Positions 5,614 to 10,620 of a stretch of 10,620 nucleotides of DNA are shown piece by piece. Position numbers and translations under genes: made by a program. The stretch spans positions 2,744-13,363 of the forward strand of contig MFPH01000068.1 in the NCBI GenBank assembly GCA_001782645.1. The letters run 5' to 3'. The stretch is from Candidatus Levybacteria bacterium RIFCSPLOWO2_12_FULL_37_14 (lineage in GTDB: Bacteria > Patescibacteriota > Microgenomatia > Levybacterales > UBA12049). Within the stretch, counting starts at the first letter, position 1, and the number at the start of each line of letters is the position of its first letter. The notes beneath the pieces are model-generated. The model was not told where the DNA came from, made no database searches, and saw nothing but the letters and a program-made list of their open reading frames with translations.

Positions 5614-6099
5614 ATGACCGGGACTTTAAAAAACCAAAAAATAAAGAGTAATAAATTGAAAAAAAGCAAAAACAAATATTTATACCCTTTTCCAAAGAAA
5701 ACAATGGTTAGAGGATCTTCGTATGATAGCCCTGCACATGTTGGTCTCTTTAAAGGCGCAATAGATTTTTCAGTTGACCTTGGAACGCCAACTCTCGCCC
5801 CTTTGAAAGGTGAAGTGGTAGATATGGTTGACTGGAATGATCGTTATGGTACGACCGAAGAATTCGCAAAAGATGGCAATTATATCACCTTGAAGCATGC
5901 AAATGACGAATTTTCCCAAATTGTTCATCTCGCTAAAGGATCATCCAAGGTTAAAATTGGTGACAGGGTAGAAGCAAGACAGGAAATAGCATTATCTGGC
6001 AGCTCCGGATGGATGACAGAACCTCATCTCCATTTTTTTGTTTTCAAAAATTTACCACAGGGTAATTTTAAAGGTTTGGAGATTCAGTTTAGAAAATAA
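5614..6099 (+). CDS. M23 family (LytM-like) metallopeptidase without signal peptide
   Basis: 161 residues. After a lysine-rich, polar N-terminus (residues 1-30) comes one M23/lysostaphin-like domain. His42 and Asp51 sit in HVGLFKGAID, the longer H-x8-D spacing seen in the M23 subgroup with HQGxxxxAIDF motifs, rather than HxxxD. GTPTLAP and GEVV follow, then NYITLKH (89-95), the active-site VHL (His105), KIGDRV and PHLHF (His138, His140). The zinc ligands are probably His42, Asp51 and His140. Known relatives cut glycyl or peptide cross-links in peptidoglycan. There is no hydrophobic leader, so Sec export is not supported; the protein may act in the cytoplasm, be released by another route, or have a non-wall substrate. 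It sits 58 bases after metK with its own promoter; no functional link is evident. Confidence 0.88.
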   Translation: MTGTLKNQKIKSNKLKKSKNKYLYPFPKKTMVRGSSYDSPAHVGLFKGAIDFSVDLGTPTLAPLKGEVVDMVDWNDRYGTTEEFAKDGNYITLKHANDEFSQIVHLAKGSSKVKIGDRVEARQEIALSGSSGWMTEPHLHFFVFKNLPQGNFKGLEIQFRK

Positions 6100-6144
6100 A
6101 AAATAACAAAGCCGAAACCCTACAAAAATTCCTTAGATAACTTT

Positions 6145-6173
6145 TTGCACCCCCTCATCCTATCTGATATTAT
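6145..6173 (+). promoter_or_regulatory. Leaderless promoter of the ABC operon
   Basis: A weak -35 TTGCAC (6145-6150), 17 bases, then an extended -10 of TGA plus TATTAT (6168-6173). The ATG at 6180 is 6 bases further on, exactly where transcription should begin. No Shine-Dalgarno is found upstream, which fits a leaderless message. Confidence 0.5.
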
Positions 6174-6179
6174 CAATTA

Positions 6180-7109
6180 ATGGATAACATAGTTTTGGAA
6201 GTAAAAAATTTGACCAAGCGTTTCGGCAAATTCACTGCAGTTGACGATATCTCATTTTTCCTACGAAAAGGAGAAATATTAGGTCTGCTTGGACCAAATG
6301 GAGCAGGTAAAACTACCACCATCCAAATGATTCTGGGAACACTCATTCCAACAGTAGGAGACATTAACTATTTTGGAAAAAAGCTTAAGGACAACAAGGA
6401 GGAAATCTTGGAATACATAAATTTTTCTTCAACGTACACAAACTTACCATGGATTCTAACAGTCAAGGAAAATCTCAGATTTATATCTTATTTATACGAC
6501 ATTAAAAATCGCAAACAAAGATTAGATAAAATTACAGAAATGTTTAATCTAGAAAAGCTGCTGAATAAGCAGATGCAAAATTTATCTGCGGGACAATTAA
6601 CGAGAGTTAATCTTGCAAAATCATTTATAAATTTACCAAAAATACTGCTACTGGATGAGCCAACTGCATCTCTTGATCCAGATATAGCTAACTATGTTCG
6701 CAAATTACTCAAAAAGCAAAGAGAAAAATTTGAAGTTTCCATTATTATTACTTCCCACAACATGGCTGAAGTTGAAAACCTCTGTGACAGAGTAATTTTC
6801 ATAAATAATGGAAAGATTATTGCAGATAATACGCCTGAGAATCTTGCCAAATCAGTGAGCGCTACCCATGTGGGACTTATGATAAAAGATGATTTGCAAA
6901 AAGCAAAAACTCTTCTTAAAAACGAAAATATTTCCTATCATCTTGATGGACTCTATATTGTTGTTGACATAAAAGAAAAACAAATTCCTGTATTTTTACA
7001 AAGTCTTGCGGAAAATAAAATTCAATACGATGAAATAAGTATTGAAAAACCTACTCTTGAGGATTATTTCCTATCACAAACATTAAATAGAAAGTATGAG
7101 ATTAAATAG
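6180..7109 (+). CDS. ABC-2-type transporter ATP-binding protein
   Basis: 309 residues. The N-terminal ATPase domain (about 1-215) has Walker A GPNGAGKTT (38-46), signature LSAGQ (135-139, with Ala in place of the usual first Gly), Walker B LLLDEP (156-161) and the H-loop histidine in TSHN (His193). The usual Q-loop glutamine is not seen; the aligned stretch reads FSSTYTNLP (82-90), with a Thr in that place. The C-terminal part (about 220-309) resembles the DUF4162 extension of drug and lipid exporters and ends with the typical PTLEDYFL. It should energise export by the permease encoded next, whose start codon lies inside this gene (14-base overlap, so translation is probably coupled). The substrate is unknown; related systems export drugs, polysaccharides or lipids. 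Confidence 0.95.
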   Translation: MDNIVLEVKNLTKRFGKFTAVDDISFFLRKGEILGLLGPNGAGKTTTIQMILGTLIPTVGDINYFGKKLKDNKEEILEYINFSSTYTNLPWILTVKENLRFISYLYDIKNRKQRLDKITEMFNLEKLLNKQMQNLSAGQLTRVNLAKSFINLPKILLLDEPTASLDPDIANYVRKLLKKQREKFEVSIIITSHNMAEVENLCDRVIFINNGKIIADNTPENLAKSVSATHVGLMIKDDLQKAKTLLKNENISYHLDGLYIVVDIKEKQIPVFLQSLAENKIQYDEISIEKPTLEDYFLSQTLNRKYEIK

Positions 7110-7881
7110 GATCTACGCAATTATTTTAAGAAATTTTTTCACATTTAAACATAGCTTTGACAGGCTTAGTGATGTCTTTTACTGGCCGATAATCGATCTT
7201 ATTTTGTGGGGATTAACCAGCACATATTTTACTAAATATGCTTCTAATGTTCCCAACATTGTTCTCCTTATGCTCTCAGGAGCTTTACTTTGGATCATAA
7301 TCTGGAGAGGACAATCTGAAATTACCATAGGTATTTTAGACGACCTTTGGAATAGAAACTTAATTAACCTTTTTGCTTCGCCTCTCAAGTTTTCCGAATG
7401 GATTATAGCGCTGGTCGCTATGGGAATCATAAAGGCACTTATAAGTTTTTCATTCGCAGTCTTTGTTGCCTACTTATTATATGCAGTAAATATAGCGCCC
7501 TATGCTTTTTATCTTATTCCTTTTGCATTACTTTTAATCATGGCGGGATGGTCTATGGGATTTTTTATCTCAGCTTTAATATTGCGCTTCGGGACCAGAA
7601 TTCAGACGCTTGCGTGGACTGCTCCGTGGGTACTCTCCCCATTTTCAGCAGTCTACTATCCGGTCTCCATACTTCCCGACTGGGCACAAAGAGTATCCTC
7701 ATTAATCCCAACAAGCTATGTTTTTGAAGGAATGCGAGAGGTAATTAATACCGGAGATCTTGACCCAATGAAAGTTTTTATAAGTTTAATATTAAATATT
7801 ATTTACCTTGCGTTATCTATTTACTTTTTAAAATCAAGCTTCAATAAGATAATGAAGAGAGGTCTCAATAGCCTTTTCTAG
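7096..7881 (+). CDS. ABC-2-type transporter permease
   Basis: 261 residues with about six hydrophobic segments (roughly 29-47, 54-70, 103-130, 135-162, 173-192 and 226-246), the layout of ABC-2 membrane proteins. The short cytoplasmic N-terminus is basic. The stretch RNLINLFASPL (88-98) resembles the coupling region of this family, and the segment ending IPTSYVFEGMRE (204-215) matches the conserved region before the last helix. One half-transporter should pair with itself and with two copies of the preceding ATPase. The ATG at 7096 overlaps the end of the ATPase gene by 14 bases. Only a weak AGAAAG precedes it, which points to translational coupling. Direction (export) is inferred from the family; cargo cannot be read from the sequence. 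Confidence 0.9.
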   Translation: MRLNRIYAIILRNFFTFKHSFDRLSDVFYWPIIDLILWGLTSTYFTKYASNVPNIVLLMLSGALLWIIIWRGQSEITIGILDDLWNRNLINLFASPLKFSEWIIALVAMGIIKALISFSFAVFVAYLLYAVNIAPYAFYLIPFALLLIMAGWSMGFFISALILRFGTRIQTLAWTAPWVLSPFSAVYYPVSILPDWAQRVSSLIPTSYVFEGMREVINTGDLDPMKVFISLILNIIYLALSIYFLKSSFNKIMKRGLNSLF

Positions 7882-7897
7882 GCTACTTCGCTTTTTT
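7869..7897 (+). terminator. Weak possible terminator after the ABC operon
   Basis: TAGCC (7869-7873) can pair with GGCTA (7881-7885) around the stop codon, but six bases (CTTCGC) separate the stem from the run of six T at 7892-7897. The stem is short and the gap is unusual, so this is a low-confidence call. Confidence 0.25.
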
Positions 7898-7910
7898 CTG
7901 TCAACAAACA

Positions 7911-7919
7911 TGCTATAAT
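7911..7919 (+). promoter_or_regulatory. Extended -10, leaderless promoter of the yqeY-like gene
   Basis: TGC then a perfect TATAAT (7914-7919) forms an extended -10 with no convincing -35. The ATG at 7926 is 6 bases downstream, so the predicted transcript begins on the start codon. No Shine-Dalgarno is present. Confidence 0.6.
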
Positions 7920-7925
7920 AAATTC

Positions 7926-8378
7926 ATGTTAAAGCAAAAAATAAGGGACGAATTGAAACAGTCAATGCTTGCAAGAACGGAACTTAAGACCTCTGTTTTA
8001 AGAATGCTTCTTTCGGCAATAAATTACTATGAAATTCAGAAAGGTGGGGCAGGATATGAAGCGACAGATGAGGATGTTTTGGCTGTTATCCAAAAAGAGG
8101 CAAAACAAAGACGGGATTCTATTGCAGAATTTACAAAAGCAAATCGTCCGGAATTAGCTAATAAGGAGGCTGAAGAACTCAAGATGTTGCAAGTTTATCT
8201 CCCGCAACAAATGCCTGAACACCAAATTCGCGAAATCGTCAAACAAACAATCAGTGAAATCAATGCAACAACAGTTGCAGAAATAGGAAAAGTTATGGGC
8301 GCATTAATGCCAAAGATTAAAGGCAAAGCCGACGGCGGATTAGTTAGTAAAATTGTAAAAGAAGAACTCTCGAAATAA
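7926..8378 (+). CDS. GatB/YqeY domain protein
   Basis: 150 residues, the full length of stand-alone YqeY proteins. Typical blocks are the N-terminal helix with LKTSVLRMLLSAI (20-32), KQRRDSIAEF (60-69), NRPELANKE (73-81), EELKMLQVYLPQQM (83-96) and GKVMGALMPKIKGKADG (121-137). The fold matches the tail domain of GatB, the subunit of the tRNA-dependent amidotransferase that makes Gln-tRNA or Asn-tRNA. The tail binds tRNA, so a role in tRNA-linked metabolism is likely, but the stand-alone protein has no well-settled function. The gene is convergent with secF, with one base between the two stop codons. Confidence 0.95.
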   Translation: MLKQKIRDELKQSMLARTELKTSVLRMLLSAINYYEIQKGGAGYEATDEDVLAVIQKEAKQRRDSIAEFTKANRPELANKEAEELKMLQVYLPQQMPEHQIREIVKQTISEINATTVAEIGKVMGALMPKIKGKADGGLVSKIVKEELSK

Positions 8379-8379
8379 C

Positions 8380-9285
8380 TTATTTTATTTTAATTCTTTT
8401 TCTATCCCACGCTTCCCAAACAACGAGCAACGGAGACGCAATGAATATTGAAGAATAAGTTCCCACAGTAATTCCAATCAATAGCGCTACGACAAACCAG
8501 CGTATGCTTTCTCCTCCAAATAGAAGTAATGCAACCAAAACAAGAAATACTGTTAATGAAGTATTCAAAGATCTATCTATGGTTTGCATTATTGATTCAT
8601 TGAAAGTTTTTGAAAAATCAGCTCCTCCCATTTTTTTAAGATTTTCCCTGATCCTATCAAAAACAACTATCGTATCATGAACAGAAAAACCAATAATAGT
8701 TAGAATAGCAGTAACAAAGAGAGAGTCAACTTCAACGCCAAGAAAATGCCCAAATATTGCAAATGATCCAACAACAATTAACACATCATGGATTAGTGCG
8801 ATAATTGCGCATATACCAAACTTAAAGCTACTCGCAGGTTTGGGAACTTGCCTAAAAGACCACGTTATGTAGAAGATAATAAGAATTGATGCTATCCCTA
8901 CGGCTTTTAAGGCATTCCAGGTTGTTTCCTGCCCTATTACCGGACCTATTGTCTCAAACTCCTGCTCTTTAACATCTTTAAATTTTTCTGACAAAATACT
9001 TACAAATTTATTATTCTGACTTTGATCCATCGGAGATGTCCTAATAAAAATCGACTTGTTTGACTTCTCGATGCTTGCAACTTTTATTTTTCCTGCCTTC
9101 AAAACTTCTCCAACCAATTGAACCTCACTACTATTAACAATGGTATCGAAAGATAATGTTAAACGAGAACCACCGGTAAAATCAATTGAAAGATTAAGTC
9201 CCCACAGAAAAATCGCAATAATCCCCGGAATTAGAAATAGCAAAGATAATCCAAAATACCAATTTTTGCGTCCAATAATATTCAT
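8380..9285 (-). CDS. secF: Protein translocase subunit SecF
   Basis: 301 residues, normal length. SecF works with SecD and SecYEG in the membrane, where proton-motive force drives release of exported proteins. Motifs in order: first membrane helix (about 9-30), DFTGGS (35-40), the extracytoplasmic P4 domain (about 40-115), IGPVIGQE (113-120), five further helices (about 127-145, 155-178, 186-208, 243-258, 262-288), the family hallmark GFSVHDTIVVFDRIREN (199-215), and RSLNTSLT (238-245). It follows secD on the same strand after 105 bases. No Shine-Dalgarno precedes the ATG, and no clear -10 lies 6 bases upstream, so it is probably transcribed with secD. Its stop lies one base from that of the yqeY-like gene. 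Confidence 0.97.
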   Translation of the reverse strand: MNIIGRKNWYFGLSLLFLIPGIIAIFLWGLNLSIDFTGGSRLTLSFDTIVNSSEVQLVGEVLKAGKIKVASIEKSNKSIFIRTSPMDQSQNNKFVSILSEKFKDVKEQEFETIGPVIGQETTWNALKAVGIASILIIFYITWSFRQVPKPASSFKFGICAIIALIHDVLIVVGSFAIFGHFLGVEVDSLFVTAILTIIGFSVHDTIVVFDRIRENLKKMGGADFSKTFNESIMQTIDRSLNTSLTVFLVLVALLLFGGESIRWFVVALLIGITVGTYSSIFIASPLLVVWEAWDRKRIKIK

Positions 9286-9291
9286 AGCACT

Positions 9292-9391
9292 AAAATCCGA
9301 AATCCGAATATCGAAATTCGAAACGTTTTGAAAATTTAGATTTTGAACATTTTAATTTGTTTCGGATTTCGTGTTTTGATATTCGAATTTT
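9292..9391. repeat. Imperfect inverted repeat between secD and secF
   Basis: Arms of 33 bases at 9292-9324 and 9359-9391 are inverted copies of a GAAATCCGAAA-type motif. Matches are strong at both arm ends and weaker inside; for example CGAAATTCGAAAC in one arm faces CGAAATCCGAAAC in the inverted other. The arms are built from short CGAAAT and CGAATA units. The 34-base centre is AT-rich with GATTTTGAA-like units. It fills nearly the whole 105-base gap and the right arm touches the secD stop. It looks like a small non-coding palindromic repeat with no ORF, so no autonomous mobile element is claimed. As RNA it could form a large hairpin between the two genes. Confidence 0.75.
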
Positions 9392-10620
9392 CATCTATAA
9401 ATTACTCTTAAGAGAGTTCTGCTTACTACTATTGCCGAAAACATAGAGACTAGGACTCCAATCGCCAATGTTAAAGCAAATCCCCTAACTGACCCTGTTC
9501 CGAATTGATATAAGACAAAACAGGTTATGAGACTTGAGATATTGGAATCCCTAATTGATGTCCATGCTCTTGAAAATCCCAATTCCAGGCTATCATGCCA
9601 TGATCTACCAACCCTTCTTTCTTCTTTCATCCTTTCAAAAATTAAAATATTTGCATCAACCGCCATACCAATTGACAAAATAAATCCCGCTATTCCTGAT
9701 AGCGTAAGTGTTATTGCATATGGGGTAATGCTACTGATCTTGAAAATAGATAATACAAATAAGGTATAAAGGATTAGAGCTACACTGGCTACAACCCCTA
9801 ACTTTCCATATAAAACAGTTAGAAAAATAATTATTGTAATAATTCCTAATCCTCCTGCAAAAAGACTTTTGAGGAGTGAGTCGCTTCCCAAAGTTGCGTC
9901 CACACTATGTTGTTGTAAATAAGTAAGAGGCACAGGCAATGCTCCGGCGTTAAGAGATCTGCTTAAGGCATTTGCGGATGCCGTAGTAAATCCTCCGGTT
10001 ATAACTGCGTCTCCTGTTAATATTGCTTGATTCACTCGAGGTGCCTCAATGACCTGATCATCCAAAGAGATTGCAACAATTTTTCCGATATTTCGCGAGG
10101 TAATGTCTGCGAATTTTTTTGCACCAGTGGATGTGAATTTTAATTGCACTTCCGGCTTGCCGCTACTTGAATCAAAACCAACGCTTGTTTCTTTAAGGTC
10201 TGATCCGCCTAAATTTGTTTTGTTGGGATATGTGCCTAAGGCTAAAACTACACTAGGCGGATATGCTGATTGAGTAGCAGCAAGTGTTCTAAAATCATCT
10301 TGAGATTTAACGCTAACCGACGAGCTTGTTGCTGTTGTTTCCCAGAATGAAAGTTGCGCTGTTGTACCAATTATGTTTTTTGCCTGATCAATATTGACTC
10401 CCGGTAACTCTACTATTACACGATAATCATTACCGCTAATCGCGGTTTGGACAATTGGCTCCGACACTCCAAAATAATTTGTTCTCTGATCTATCACTGT
10501 TTTCACAGCCTCCAAGGCTTTACTTCTTTGAGCCGAATCTAAATTTTTCATATCTGCCTTAAGAGTTAGGCTCGTACCGCCTGCAAGATCTAATCCCTTC
10601 TTAAATTCAAAATTGGGAAG
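9391..10620 (-). CDS. secD: Protein translocase subunit SecD (5' end outside window)
   Basis: The frame stays open to the window edge: 23 codons before the internal ATG at 10551 encode GLDLAGGTSLTL, the conserved first periplasmic motif, so that ATG is not the start. 409 residues are visible; numbering below counts from that Met. The extracytoplasmic P1 part includes DQRTNYFGVSEP (21-32) and VELPGV (47-52). SLNAGALPVPLT (199-210) and TLGSDSL (220-226) precede the membrane half, which has five helices to the C-terminus. The proton-relay hallmark GMAVDANILIFERMKEE (295-311) is intact, as is IRDSNISSLIT (333-343). SecD pairs with SecF, encoded next, to promote protein export. Only the first membrane helix and start region are missing. 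Confidence 0.97.
   Translation of the reverse strand, partial: LPNFEFKKGLDLAGGTSLTLKADMKNLDSAQRSKALEAVKTVIDQRTNYFGVSEPIVQTAISGNDYRVIVELPGVNIDQAKNIIGTTAQLSFWETTATSSSVSVKSQDDFRTLAATQSAYPPSVVLALGTYPNKTNLGGSDLKETSVGFDSSSGKPEVQLKFTSTGAKKFADITSRNIGKIVAISLDDQVIEAPRVNQAILTGDAVITGGFTTASANALSRSLNAGALPVPLTYLQQHSVDATLGSDSLLKSLFAGGLGIITIIIFLTVLYGKLGVVASVALILYTLFVLSIFKISSITPYAITLTLSGIAGFILSIGMAVDANILIFERMKEERRVGRSWHDSLELGFSRAWTSIRDSNISSLITCFVLYQFGTGSVRGFALTLAIGVLVSMFSAIVVSRTLLRVIYR

Noticed and set aside
7398..7727. 109-residue ORF inside the permease gene on the same strand
   Set aside because: It is an out-of-frame reading of the permease, whose membrane topology and family motifs fit the other frame.
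9292..9391. Insertion sequence or attachment site between secD and secF
   Set aside because: There is no transposase, no clear target duplication and no integrase nearby; only an imperfect inverted repeat is supported.

Overview
The window looks like chromosomal DNA of a small-genome, AT-rich bacterium. My best guess is a Patescibacteria (CPR) member, possibly Microgenomates. This is inferred from the mix of short, tightly packed housekeeping genes, a secreted Pro/Thr-linker lipase, SecD and SecF as separate genes, few Shine-Dalgarno sequences and short imperfect inverted repeats between genes. No marker gene here proves the phylum. The standard code fits: TAA, TAG and TGA all serve as stops.

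Layout, left to right. (1) 1-1151, plus strand: the 3' part of a CCA-adding tRNA nucleotidyltransferase with a C-terminal HD domain; its start lies outside the window. (2) 1249-1521, plus: a 90-residue protein with two membrane segments and unknown function. (3) 1523-4042, minus: a large secreted alpha/beta-hydrolase of the LCAT/lipase type, with two Pro/Thr-rich spacers and a C-terminal membrane anchor. (4) 4043-4406: a divergent regulatory region holding a minus-strand promoter, a SAM-I (S-box) riboswitch, a perfect palindrome, an intrinsic terminator and the rest of the metK leader. (5) 4407-5555, plus: metK. (6) 5614-6099, plus: an M23 metallopeptidase without a signal peptide. (7) 6180-7881, plus: an overlapping ABC-2-type ATPase/permease pair. 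(8) 7926-8378, plus: a GatB/YqeY-like protein. (9) 8380-10620, minus: secD (5' end outside the window), a 105-base spacer filled by an imperfect inverted repeat, then secF.

How they fit together. MetK makes S-adenosylmethionine, and the upstream riboswitch should shut off its own transcript when SAM is plentiful. SecD and SecF use the proton-motive force to help export; the lipase, with its clear signal peptide, is the kind of protein that uses this route. The cca and yqeY products belong to tRNA maturation and, probably, tRNA-dependent amidation. The ABC pair exports an unknown substrate.

The observations most worth a second look are the S-box in front of metK with its mutually exclusive hairpins, the repeated placement of a -10-like hexamer 6-7 bases before the start codon (leaderless transcription), the domain order of the lipase with a degenerate sorting-like tail, and the secD-secF inverted repeat. 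I found no mobile element, CRISPR array, tRNA, rRNA or defence system.
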